A stretch of 64,000 bases of DNA, from the NCBI GenBank assembly GCA_965199705.1, contig OZ241359.1, forward strand, positions 1,674,001 through 1,738,000, in the 5' to 3' direction. Both the position numbers and the translations under genes were made by a program. Numbering within the stretch: position 1 is the stretch's first letter; each line of letters begins with the position of its first letter. The notes below the pieces were generated by a model that saw nothing but the letters and a program-made list of their open reading frames with translations, did no database searches and was not told where the DNA came from. Source of the DNA: Azophilus sp965199705. Its GTDB lineage: Bacteria > Pseudomonadota > Gammaproteobacteria > Pseudomonadales > Azotimanducaceae. Shown piece after piece: positions 29,801-38,008 of this stretch.

Positions 29801-30621
29801 CGGGCTTCTACTATCTTCGCGTCGAGGGGCAAGAAACCGGGGCAACAGGCGGATACAGCGTGTCGCTGCATTTTCCCGACTCGGACCGGCGCATCTATCG
29901 CTTCCCGTTCTTCGTGCCGGACGGGGACCCGGAGCGCTATGCCTTTCTCCGCGTCGTCAATCTTGGCGATGCGAGCGGCAGTGCGGCCATCAGCGCCCTG
30001 GACGACGATGGCGCCGACTATCCCCCGGTCACGCTGACGCTCGCGCCCGGGCAGGGCAAGCAGGTGCTTTCTTCGCATCTTGAAACGGGCAGTATCCGCG
30101 AATTGTCGGCAGGTTTGGGTGATGGCGTCGGCTATTGGCGGCTGACGGTGGACGCACCGGCGGACTGGCGCATTCAGGCGTTTGTTCGAGTAGCTGACGG
30201 GCACCTGTCGAGCGTGCATGACACAGTGCCGATGCTGGCGCTGGAGGCCGGGGCCGACTTTGCCTATCGGGTGGTATTTTTCAATCAGATGGATTCAGGC
30301 TCTGAGGTCCATCCCACCAGCCTGTTGCGGCTGGTCAGCACGCATGACGAGCCGGTTGCAGTTTCGATTCACGCCGAAGACGATGCGGGGACGCAAGGCG
30401 TGGTGTCGTTGACGCTGGCGCCGAGGGGCGTGGCCATGCTGACTTCGGCGATGCTGGAACTGGGCGACGACAGCCTGGATGGTATGCTTGGTAATGGATT
30501 CGGCAAATGGCGGCTGCTGGTGGTTGCCGAGCAGGCGATCGACGTGCTGAATTTCATCGAAACCAAGACCGGCCACCTGACCAACATGTCCACCGTTGCC
30601 ATGCCGGGGAATGCGCAATAA
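26872..30621 (+). CDS. large secreted subtilisin-family serine protease with P-domain and C-terminal repeats
   Basis: A 1249-residue exported protease. The GTG at 26872 with GGAG upstream gives a signal peptide (KPLSFSTCVCLALAALPVMA). An N-terminal propeptide-like region of about 390 residues precedes the S8 catalytic domain with D405 (AIVDTGLE), H449 (GGHGTAVAGI) and S662 (MNGASASTP). Next come a P/Homo-B domain (about 790-890), a PPC-type beta domain with Asp-rich start (GDDHGDDPEDA near 900), and two tandem repeats of about 115-120 residues (roughly 1010-1120 and 1125-1245) sharing the patterns RLV/RVVN, DDxG, LTLAP, GKWRL and GHL. It should act outside the cell or at its surface; calcium binding by the Asp-rich part is plausible. 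Confidence 0.88.
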   Translation: MKPLSFSTCVCLALAALPVMADNSTRALVAPGADGDVLVLSVAAPAGSSVASGLRVDVADRAGFRAFRVQLEGRQYQYLADPGGQLRWLGFDQKRRRFAEVASGLRVRLRQDDQMDAVIAAAGAISARAYPSLGWVWLRLPESLNPAEAAERLAAHPGVASAQVLLRGPRELPMRAPKGPGGWRPMAPATGAAPQPAPVEAPRNVGESKQNPAADLLAIAGNYRIYRDRLQLEALVYNWGAVRSSPTILTLALSTEPNWSGALLARSTETVPALDAKSGVTFTLQVDLDLASAILNPSGLNIYALLDVAQAPEERPGRAWTNQDFVGGSLGADARLLVRCVAQTGNGRNGAPDTADPWLAEQWHLQNRGQSAFAATGGEPGEDLRMTGVLNSETDGAGVRLAIVDTGLETCHPELASVVEPGASWNFNTAYWDGALSTDPFLPSNVGGHGTAVAGIAAAARGNGLAGRGVAPGVGLRGFNFLSAIDWETSFFDALGASVSAPDSASVDIFNMSFGSLGLASNVSQARLDLFRNGVTRGRAGRGALYVKAAGNGFRSCHALHLSLHNQIGCKSANADPTNNLPYLIVVGALNADGRRASYASAGANLWLVAPAGEYGSEKPAMITTDQAGRERGYDTLVSRGLARRPEQNPFGDFISTMNGASASTPATAGALALLLQAEPHLSWREVKHILAATARPVDTRIAPVHTSVSGQRYTAQLPWVRNGAGYRFHNWYGFGALAVDAALAYARDFVPGSLGSLVETAPFSLARNRAIPDADAAGLMQVQKVSGLARAASIEAVTLEVNLTHGFAHDLGIHLISPAGTESVLNPIFNDILASESGTLNWRLVSNAFYGENPNGDWRLRIVDAVSGDVGSLREWSLQFALGQHDPNTLPGDDHGDDPEDATELSGGGHIAGALDHADDVDYFRFEVLEAGEVVLETRGNTDTAGALLDELGNVVAVGDDAGVGPNLRIAAQLDPGFYYLRVEGQETGATGGYSVSLHFPDSDRRIYRFPFFVPDGDPERYAFLRVVNLGDASGSAAISALDDDGADYPPVTLTLAPGQGKQVLSSHLETGSIRELSAGLGDGVGYWRLTVDAPADWRIQAFVRVADGHLSSVHDTVPMLALEAGADFAYRVVFFNQMDSGSEVHPTSLLRLVSTHDEPVAVSIHAEDDAGTQGVVSLTLAPRGVAMLTSAMLELGDDSLDGMLGNGFGKWRLLVVAEQAIDVLNFIETKTGHLTNMSTVAMPGNAQ

Positions 30622-30692
30622 CCCGGAATTTGCGCCAGGATGCAGCGATGATTGCCCAGGCTCCTGGCCCTGATATTTCAACTGGAGGTCCC

Positions 30693-32357
30693 ATGCGCGG
30701 CAGGCAAGTGTTCATGAGCAGCTTGGTGCAAGAAGGTGTAACGCGCCTTTTCGGCAATCCCGGCACCACTGAAAACCCGGTGCTCGACAGTCTCGGCGAC
30801 TATCCGGGCGTGCACTACTACACAACGCTGCACGAGGGCGTGGCGGTAGGCGCTGCCCGAGGCTATACGGCGGCGAGTGGCGAGCCTTCAGCGGTCAACC
30901 TGCATGTGGCGCCCGGTCTCGGCAACGGCATCGGCATGATCTATGCGGCGCTCAAGTCGCGCACACCCATGCTGGTGACAGCCGGCCAGCAAGACACCCG
31001 CATGCGTTTGCGGAATCCCTTGTTGAGTCACGACCTGGCAGCGATGGCTGCACCGGTGGTCAAGTGGGCCGGGGAGCCGAGGTGCGCAGACGAACTGGCG
31101 CCGATGTTGCGTCAGGCCTTCAAGATCGCCCGGGAGCCGCCAGCGGGACCCGTATTCGTGTCCCTGCCGGTTGATGTCATGGAGCAGGAAACGGACCTGG
31201 CGGCAGAAGCGCCGGCCCGAGTCTATGCGCGCACGCAGGTTGATGCGGATGGCCTGGCGGCGCTTGCGCAAGCGCTGCTCGCCAGCCGAGCGCCGGCGCT
31301 TGTGGCTGGCGATGAGGTGGCCATGGCCGACGCCAATGCCGATCTCAAGGCGCTTTCCGAGTGTCTTGGCGCGCCTGTGTGGCATGAGGCGTTGCGCACG
31401 CTGGCGGCGCTGCCAGGCGACCATCCGGCCAATCAAGGGCGATTGCCTTTCGAGGCGGCCAGCATTCGACGGGCGCTGGCGGATCGGGATCTGATCCTGA
31501 TGATCGGCAGTGAGCTTGCCGATGAGATCTGGTTCGATCCGGGGCCGGTGTTTCCGGCGCAATGCGTTCTCGCGCAGATCACCGATTCGCACCAGAGCCT
31601 GGCCCGGCGCCAGCGCGTGGACATCGGCCTGATCGGCGCGCTGGGGGAGGCCATGGCGAGCTTGCGGGAAGCTGTGGCGGCTCGGGGTGGCGCAGCCTGG
31701 GAGCAGGCGGCGGGCGAGCGAATCGCCCGGATGCAGGCTGAGCGGGAGAGCCGTCAGGCGGAACTTGAGGCCTCATTGGCGCGCATCCGGGATCTGCGCC
31801 CGATGACGCCAAGATGGGCAATATCTGAACTCTTTCGCTGTCTGCCGGCGGATGTCGTGATTGTCGATGAAGCAATTACCGCGTATCCGGACGTCGCCGC
31901 CCTGGCGCCAGTGCGGGCGCGGCGTGATTACATTGGCGGGCGAGGCGGCGGCATCGGTCAGGGGATCGCTGCGGCACTCGGGGTGCAGGTGGCGTTTCCA
32001 GGCCGGCCGGTAGTGGCGATCACCGGTGATGGTTCTGCCATGTACAGCATTTCGGCCCTCTGGACGGCGGCGCACCATCGGTTGCCGATCCTCTTTGTGG
32101 TGCTTTCCAATCGCGAGTATCGGGTGTTGAAGCACAACATCGACACCTACCGCCAACGCTACGATGCCGCTTCCAATCGGGACTATCCGCACATGGATCT
32201 GACTGACCCGGTGCTCGATTTCGTCGCCATGGCGCGTGGCATGGGTGTGGCGGGGGAGCAGGTGACCGAACCAGGCGCCCTGGCTGCGGCTGTTGAACGC
32301 GGCCTCGGCAGTGGTGCGCCGTATTTGCTGGATGTTGTCATCTCCGGCAAACCCTGA
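30693..32357 (+). CDS. thiamine-diphosphate-dependent enzyme, benzoylformate decarboxylase/acetolactate synthase-like
   Basis: A 554-residue ThDP enzyme of the decarboxylase/acetolactate synthase superfamily. The N-terminal PYR domain starts GRQVFMSSLVQEGV and has LFGNPGTTENP and the catalytic Glu in TLHEGVAVGAARGY (about residue 48). The C-terminal PP domain binds Mg-ThDP through GDGSAMYSISALW, about residue 450, followed by the Asn-containing segment LSNREY. The ATG at 30693 has CTGGAGG upstream; an ATG at 30648 would add an unconserved lead. The overall sequence is closest to benzoylformate decarboxylase-like proteins. It converges on the hyuB gene with 15 bases between stops. The substrate, likely a 2-oxoacid, is uncertain. 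Confidence 0.85.
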   Translation: MRGRQVFMSSLVQEGVTRLFGNPGTTENPVLDSLGDYPGVHYYTTLHEGVAVGAARGYTAASGEPSAVNLHVAPGLGNGIGMIYAALKSRTPMLVTAGQQDTRMRLRNPLLSHDLAAMAAPVVKWAGEPRCADELAPMLRQAFKIAREPPAGPVFVSLPVDVMEQETDLAAEAPARVYARTQVDADGLAALAQALLASRAPALVAGDEVAMADANADLKALSECLGAPVWHEALRTLAALPGDHPANQGRLPFEAASIRRALADRDLILMIGSELADEIWFDPGPVFPAQCVLAQITDSHQSLARRQRVDIGLIGALGEAMASLREAVAARGGAAWEQAAGERIARMQAERESRQAELEASLARIRDLRPMTPRWAISELFRCLPADVVIVDEAITAYPDVAALAPVRARRDYIGGRGGGIGQGIAAALGVQVAFPGRPVVAITGDGSAMYSISALWTAAHHRLPILFVVLSNREYRVLKHNIDTYRQRYDAASNRDYPHMDLTDPVLDFVAMARGMGVAGEQVTEPGALAAAVERGLGSGAPYLLDVVISGKP

Positions 32358-32372
32358 GGCGATGACCCAGGG

Positions 32373-33944
32373 TCAGCCTGATGGATCTCCGATGCCGCCA
32401 CCGCCCGGCGTTTCCATGACCAGACGCATGCCGGCAGGGACGGGGTCCTGGCCTTTGCCGCGCAGCGTCTGCTCGCGGCCTTCTGAATCTTTCAGATAAA
32501 GGCGTCCGGGCGCGCCATCCGCCCCGCCGGCTCGGCCGCGTGCAGGGTGCAGAATGCGGTCGAACATGCGCGACACCAGGAAGGGCGCAGCCTGGCGGTG
32601 GCCGATTTCCACGATCTGCCCGCGCCCGCCTGCGAAGCGCCCGGCGCCGCCTGATCCTTCCAGATACTCCTTGCGCCAGATTACCAGCGGTGAAGTGGCT
32701 TCGTTGATCTCGGTTGGCGTAGTGCGCACACCGCTTGGGAAGGCGGTAGCGGACAGGCCGGGCTTGGTTGGACGGGCGCCGGTCCCGCCGTTGAAGATCG
32801 GGTTGATCACGAATTCATCGCCGGCGGCGCCCGGCTGGCTGCGCAGAACCGGGTTCCAGATGCAGGAAGCGCCTTCCGCCGGCGCACAGCCGGGTACGGC
32901 CTGCTCCAGGCAGCCGAGCACGACGTCCGGCAGCATCTGACCGATGGCGTGGCGGGCGGACACAGCTGCTGGCCGCTGTGCATTGAGGATGGATCCCGGC
33001 GGCGCCGAGACCCGGATGCAGCCCAGCGCGCCTGCGTTGTTGGGGATATCGTTGCCGACAATGCAGCGCACGCCGAACGAAGCGTAGGCTTCCGTGTAGG
33101 GCAGTGGCACATTGATCCCGAACGCCGAAGCGCCGGATGTGCCCGTGAAGTCGATGTGGATCTGATGGCCGTCAATGTGCAGGGCCGCCCGCAGATCGAC
33201 TGGCGCCTCATGGCCGTCCACGCGCATGGCATGGTGGTAGCGACCATCCGGCAGGGCCATGATCTCCTGGCGCATCCCGCGCTCCGATCTGGTCAGAATG
33301 GCTTCGGCCACGGCTTCCAGGTTGCTCAGGCCAAAATCTGAAAGCGTTTCCAGGAGTTGACGGCCGCCTGCATCATTGCAGGCAGCCAGCGAATAGAGAT
33401 CGCCTTCCGCCACCACCGAGTCGCGCACGTTGGCGGCGATGACGGCAAGCAGGGTGCGGTTCGGTTCACCAGCCCGGAACAGGTGGCCGATGGGAATGTT
33501 CAGGCCTTCCTCGAACACTTCGTTGGCATCCGGGCCGAATCCCCGGCCACCGACATCGGCGATGTGGCTGGTACTGGCAAACAGGGCGATTGGCTGTCCA
33601 CCTCGAAACACGGGCGTGACCACCGTAAAGTCGTTCAGGTGGCCGGTCGCCAGCCAGGGATCGTTGGTCACGAGCACATCTCCCGGCGCCAGGCTGTCGA
33701 GCGGGTATCGGGCCAGAAAGTGGCGCACGGAAGCAGCCATGGCGTTGACATGCCCGGGCGTGCCGGTAACGGCCTGCGCCAGCATCCGGGCGCGCGTGTC
33801 GAAGAGGCCGGCGGATAGATCGCCGGCTTCCCGCACCACGGTGGAAAAGGCAGTGCGCATCAGTGTCTGGGCCTGCTCTTCAACGATCGCGAGCAGGCGA
33901 TTCCAGACCAGCTGCGTGCGGATGCCGCTTGACGCCTCACGCAT
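32373..33944 (-). CDS. hydantoinase B/oxoprolinase family protein
   Basis: A 523-residue HyuB-type subunit. Characteristic segments are RMLAQAVTGTPGHVNAM near residue 50, GDVLVTNDPWLATGHLNDFT near 85, and SHIADVGGRGFG near 125. It starts eight bases before the HyuA stop, so both are made from one transcript. HyuA/HyuB complexes perform ATP-dependent opening of hydantoin or 5-oxoproline rings or carboxylate small ketones; which reaction occurs here cannot be decided. Length is slightly below the usual 550-600. Confidence 0.9.
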   Translation of the reverse strand: MREASSGIRTQLVWNRLLAIVEEQAQTLMRTAFSTVVREAGDLSAGLFDTRARMLAQAVTGTPGHVNAMAASVRHFLARYPLDSLAPGDVLVTNDPWLATGHLNDFTVVTPVFRGGQPIALFASTSHIADVGGRGFGPDANEVFEEGLNIPIGHLFRAGEPNRTLLAVIAANVRDSVVAEGDLYSLAACNDAGGRQLLETLSDFGLSNLEAVAEAILTRSERGMRQEIMALPDGRYHHAMRVDGHEAPVDLRAALHIDGHQIHIDFTGTSGASAFGINVPLPYTEAYASFGVRCIVGNDIPNNAGALGCIRVSAPPGSILNAQRPAAVSARHAIGQMLPDVVLGCLEQAVPGCAPAEGASCIWNPVLRSQPGAAGDEFVINPIFNGGTGARPTKPGLSATAFPSGVRTTPTEINEATSPLVIWRKEYLEGSGGAGRFAGGRGQIVEIGHRQAAPFLVSRMFDRILHPARGRAGGADGAPGRLYLKDSEGREQTLRGKGQDPVPAGMRLVMETPGGGGIGDPSG

Positions 33945-36000
33945 TTCCTGCTCGCTCGAGAATCAGGTGGCCCCCAGCGTTCACCAGCGCCCGGAAATCG
34001 GCGCCAACCACAGTGGTGGTCTGCTCCTCGACCACCAGCGCTGGTCCGTCGAAGCAGTCGCCTGCCTTGAGCCGGGCGCGCTGGTAGAGCATGGCCTGCT
34101 GCGGGTTGCTGTCAAGGAGTTGAACCGCTGCATCAGGCTCCGCATTGCTGAGGCGCAGCTGTGCAGGCGCCGGTTCGGGCGCCGGGTGAGCCGTGCCCAG
34201 GGACAGCGTCCAGCTCAGGATTTCGACTTCCTGTCCGGGAATGGTGCGCTCGTAAAGCGCCCTGTAGGCGTCGGCGAAGGCATCCCCCAGCTGGCTTGCG
34301 AAGTCCGTCAGATCCCTGGGCGGGACATTGACGGCGATCTCGTAGCCCTGGCCTGCGTAGCGCATGTAGGCGCGAACAGTCTCTTCAAGCGGTTGCCTGG
34401 TTGCCGCCCGGATCACCTTTGCCGCCTCGTCGCGCATCTCGTCGATCAACTGGCGGACGGCGGCCAGATCAAGGCGGGAGAGCGTCATGAAGCGGCTGCG
34501 CACCACCTCAAACCGAATCGGCGCCAGCAGGAAGCCGAGTGCAGACCCGACGCCTGCGCCTTCGGGAATCAGGATACGGTCGATGCGCAGCTTGTCCGCT
34601 ACTCGACAGGCGTGCAGTGGCGCCGCGCCGCCATAGGCGATCAGGGTGCGCCGGCTTGTGTCCTTGCCCCATTCCACGGCGTGGGCTCGGGCTGCGCCGG
34701 CCATGTTTTCGTCGATGACTTCGCTGATGCTTGCTGCCGCGGCCAGGGCGTCAAGATTCATTGGGCCGGCCACATGTTCCGCAATGGCGCTTTGGCTGGC
34801 GCTGGCGTCGAGCTGCATTGCGCCGCCGGCGAAGAAGTCTGGTCGCAGAAGACCAAGCAGTGTATCGGCGTCCGTCACCGTGGGCCTGGTTCCGCCGCGT
34901 CCGTAGGCAGCGGGTCCAGGCTCCGATCCGGCACTGGCCGGGCCGACGGCAAGGCGTCCGAGGTTGTCCACAGCAGCGATGGAGCCGCCGCCGGCGCCGA
35001 TTTCCACCATTTCGACTACGGGAATACGCACCGGCAGCCCGGAGCCCTTCTTGAAGCGATAGGCTCGGTCCACCTCGAAGGCGCGGGAGAGCAGGGGCTC
35101 GGCATCATCGAGCAGGCAGATCTTGGCGGTGGTGCCGCCCATGTCGAAGGAAAGCGCCCGGTCATAGCCGCATTGTCTGGCGATGTCCTGGGCAAGCAGA
35201 GCGCCGCCCGCCGGGCCGGATTCGACCAGGCGAATCGGAAAGCGGATGGCTGTGTCGATGCTGGTCAGGCCGCCGCCGGAGGTCATGAGCAGCAGCGGAC
35301 AGTGCATGCCTTCGGTTCGAAGCTGGCGCTCCAGGCTGCTGAGATAAGCGGCCATCAGCGGCTGCACATAGGCATTGGCGCAGGTGGTGGATAACCGCTC
35401 GTACTCCCGGATTTCCGGACAGACCTCACTGGACAACGAAATGGACGCATCGGGCAGGCGCTCGCGCACCGCCGCTGCTGCCTTCTGCTCGTGCGCGTCA
35501 TTGCAGTAGGCGTGCAGGAAGCCGATGGCGACGCTCTCGACCTGACATTCCGCCAATCGGGATACGGCTTCATGCAGCGACGCCTCGTCCAGCGGCACAA
35601 GCACGGAGCCATCCGCCGCCATGCGTTCGCGCACGCCCAGACGCAGGCGCCGGGGCGTCAGCGGCTTCGGCCGGTCCATGTAGATATCGTATTGCTCGAA
35701 CCGGTTCTCGAACGCCATCTCCACGGCGTCCCGGTGGCCCTCGGTGGTGAGCAGCGCCGTGACCGCACCGCGCCGCTCGATCAGCGCATTGGTTGCCAGG
35801 GTGGTGCCATGCAGGAAGAGGCCGACCGATTCTGGCCCGCAGCCCGCCTGCTGCAACAGGCTGCGCACGCCTTGCAGCACGGCATCAGCCGGGTTGCCAT
35901 GCGTGGTCAGGATCTTGCGCGCCAGGCGAACGCCCTTGCCATCAAGCACCACGTCGGTGAAAGTTCCGCCAATGTCGGCGGCGATGCGAACCGGGGTCAT
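33937..36000 (-). CDS. hydantoinase A/oxoprolinase family protein
   Basis: A 687-residue HyuA-type subunit with the actin-like ATPase fold. The N-terminus RIAADIGGTFTDVVL is the phosphate-binding motif; LHGTTLATNALIERRGA follows near residue 60 and SFDMGGTTAKICLL near residue 285 is the second phosphate loop. It precedes hyuB with an eight-base overlap. A minus-strand MFS permease gene lies 207 bases upstream, so import and ring-opening of a cyclic amide or related compound may be linked. The full length is normal. Confidence 0.9.
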   Translation of the reverse strand: MTPVRIAADIGGTFTDVVLDGKGVRLARKILTTHGNPADAVLQGVRSLLQQAGCGPESVGLFLHGTTLATNALIERRGAVTALLTTEGHRDAVEMAFENRFEQYDIYMDRPKPLTPRRLRLGVRERMAADGSVLVPLDEASLHEAVSRLAECQVESVAIGFLHAYCNDAHEQKAAAAVRERLPDASISLSSEVCPEIREYERLSTTCANAYVQPLMAAYLSSLERQLRTEGMHCPLLLMTSGGGLTSIDTAIRFPIRLVESGPAGGALLAQDIARQCGYDRALSFDMGGTTAKICLLDDAEPLLSRAFEVDRAYRFKKGSGLPVRIPVVEMVEIGAGGGSIAAVDNLGRLAVGPASAGSEPGPAAYGRGGTRPTVTDADTLLGLLRPDFFAGGAMQLDASASQSAIAEHVAGPMNLDALAAAASISEVIDENMAGAARAHAVEWGKDTSRRTLIAYGGAAPLHACRVADKLRIDRILIPEGAGVGSALGFLLAPIRFEVVRSRFMTLSRLDLAAVRQLIDEMRDEAAKVIRAATRQPLEETVRAYMRYAGQGYEIAVNVPPRDLTDFASQLGDAFADAYRALYERTIPGQEVEILSWTLSLGTAHPAPEPAPAQLRLSNAEPDAAVQLLDSNPQQAMLYQRARLKAGDCFDGPALVVEEQTTTVVGADFRALVNAGGHLILERAGNA

Positions 36001-36207
36001 CGCGCCAGGTCAGTGGCCGTCCCGGCTACTCATTCGTTCCGAATCCCCGCTGGTTTTCATGGGTGGCCCTTCGTATGCGCGTGACGATGACGGTACATCT
36101 CGCCCACAGGTTGCGCAAGGGCTGTGAAGGCGTCAAAGATCACATTCGAGGTATCATCGCGCAGCAACGAACCGGAGTGGGCATTTGGAGGCAGTGCGGG
36201 CAGCAAG

Positions 36208-37428
36208 TCAGCCTGCCGACATGCGAGAGTCATCATGCACTGCCCGACCAGCTCGCATGCGCCAAAGCGGCGAGCGGAAGCCGAGCATGAGCATGGCGAT
36301 TGCTACTCCGCAAGCGCAGATCAACAGGGCGCTCCGGGGGCCAAAGGATTGCGCCAGGAATCCGTTCAGGAGGGCGCCAACCGGGCCGGCGCCGATAAAC
36401 GTGAAGGCATGAACCCCCATGACCATGCCGCGTTGGGCTGCTGGCGCCTGCTCCTGCATGATGGTGCGCGACATGGTCATGGCGACGCCGCCGCAAATGC
36501 CCCATAGAAAGAGCACACCGAGATAGGTCGTGAAGGTGGGCGCGAGCGCGGAGGCCGCCAGCGCACCGGCGCCCACCAGGTGCGAGAGGATCAGCAGGCG
36601 GCCCTGACGGGCCTGATCGCCGATGCGCAGCAACAACAGGATCATCAGCACCAGGCCGAGGGAGTTGACGCCGTTCATGATGGCCAGGTCTGCCGCCGAA
36701 CCCTGATAGACATCGCGAACCACCAACGGCAGGGCAACCATGTAGGAACCCATGAAGAAGGTGGCCATGACCACGTTCTGCACGACCACGAGGCGCATCA
36801 CGGGATGCTTCAGCACGGTGCGGGCGCCGTCCAGCATGGCGCTCGCCAGAGTTGGTCGGGCCTGGGACAGTTCCGGCGCCAGCGTCGGCAGTTTTCGGAA
36901 AACCAGCAGTCCGGCCACCAGCGCCAGGGATTGCAGGCAGAGGATTGCGATCGCACCGGCCCGGTCCGCCAGCGAAGCAGCCAGGAATCCGAGCACCTGC
37001 ATACCGAACTGAGTGGCGCTCGCCAGCATCACCGCCCGCTGTACCCGCCCGCCGGCCACCTGATTGAGCAGGCCGTCGCGGGCCGGGGTGACCAGCGCCT
37101 GCGCTGTGCCCATGATGAGCGCATAGACGAGCATGCCGGTGTAGTTCAGGTGGTCCAGCAGGAGCAGGGCGATCAGGGTCAGAGGCGCTGCGAGCCCGAG
37201 CGATTGACCGATCAATGCGATGCGACGCCCGCCGTGCTGGTCGGAGAGCCCACCGCCTGCGAGAATCAGCAGGGTGCCAGGTAATAGCAGGGTCATCTGC
37301 GCCATACCCAGGCGCTGCGCCGATTCCTGCAACAACATGGTCACCAGCCAGGCGAACATCACCCCTTGAATGCCCACGGAGAGAAACCAGGAACCGGTGC
37401 CGAGCAGGTAGTAGTGTATCGGGCGCAT
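36208..37428 (-). CDS. MFS transporter
   Basis: A 406-residue permease with about twelve membrane segments and the MFS loop signature between segments 2 and 3 (GGLSDQHGGRRIALIG, about residues 59-74). The general pattern resembles drug/metabolite exporters of the EntS/MefA type. It is on the same strand and upstream of hyuAB, divergent from the small peptide gene at 37697. Substrate unknown; a link to hyuAB is only positional. Confidence 0.85.
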   Translation of the reverse strand: MRPIHYYLLGTGSWFLSVGIQGVMFAWLVTMLLQESAQRLGMAQMTLLLPGTLLILAGGGLSDQHGGRRIALIGQSLGLAAPLTLIALLLLDHLNYTGMLVYALIMGTAQALVTPARDGLLNQVAGGRVQRAVMLASATQFGMQVLGFLAASLADRAGAIAILCLQSLALVAGLLVFRKLPTLAPELSQARPTLASAMLDGARTVLKHPVMRLVVVQNVVMATFFMGSYMVALPLVVRDVYQGSAADLAIMNGVNSLGLVLMILLLLRIGDQARQGRLLILSHLVGAGALAASALAPTFTTYLGVLFLWGICGGVAMTMSRTIMQEQAPAAQRGMVMGVHAFTFIGAGPVGALLNGFLAQSFGPRSALLICACGVAIAMLMLGFRSPLWRMRAGRAVHDDSRMSAG

Positions 37429-37696
37429 CAGCGGAGCCGGGGAAGTGGTGCAGGGGACAAGACAGGGGATACGCGGTCAGGGATGCTGAAGTACGGGATC
37501 AATGGCGCGGGACAGGTTACGACAAGCGCCCATGATACGGGACTGGCCAGATGCCTACCCGTTGCGTGAATTCGACCACTGTCAGCATCACCCCGAAATC
37601 AGTTTCTGGATGTTGCGGGGAAGTCCGCGCATTGGCCTTGTCCGGTCGCTCGCGCATGCGCAAGCTGTGCGCTCCAAACCTTGCAGGAGACCCCTG

Positions 37697-37888
37697 ATGC
37701 GATTGATGAAAGAATTCGAGATGCGACAGGTGAGCGGCGGCGCTACCGACTGGCCGAGACGACCGGTTCCTGATATCGACTTGCCGGACATTCCGACATT
37801 TCCGACCACGGCGCCGGGCGACAGGCCGCGGCCTGGCCCTCAGCCAAGCAGGCCCGGGCCCATACCCCGCCCCTGGCCCTGGATCTGA
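37697..37888 (+). CDS. small proline-rich peptide with double-glycine leader, putative bacteriocin or PrAMP-like precursor
   Basis: A 63-residue precursor. The first 15 residues (MRLMKEFEMRQVSGG) look like a double-glycine leader: hydrophobic and acidic positions spaced as in class II microcin/bacteriocin leaders, ending in VSGG. Cleavage after GG would release a 48-residue peptide with 16 prolines, 6 arginines, 5 aspartates and Trp near both ends; its C-terminal half is a Pro/Arg/Gly repeat (RPRPG, SRPGP, PRPWPW) recalling proline-rich antimicrobial peptides. AGGAG lies seven bases before the ATG. A hairpin follows the stop. No peptidase-ABC exporter or modification enzyme is adjacent, so export and function are inferred only. 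Confidence 0.68.
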   Translation: MRLMKEFEMRQVSGGATDWPRRPVPDIDLPDIPTFPTTAPGDRPRPGPQPSRPGPIPRPWPWI

Positions 37889-37898
37889 CCAGCTTCGG

Positions 37899-37925
37899 CC
37901 CGACGGTCAGCCCCTGGCCGTCGGG
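37899..37925 (+). terminator. hairpin after the proline-rich peptide gene
   Basis: CCCGACGG and CCGTCGGG form a perfect 8-bp stem around an 11-base loop, starting 10 bases after the stop codon. No U-tract follows, so it may be a factor-dependent terminator or mRNA-stabilising hairpin rather than a classical intrinsic terminator. Confidence 0.5.
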
Positions 37926-38008
37926 TCGTACCGGGAGGCAGGGCATCGCGGGATGCCCCGCTTCCAATTCGCCGTTTGTGCGCGCAAACGGGTTATCCTG
38001 CGCGGACG

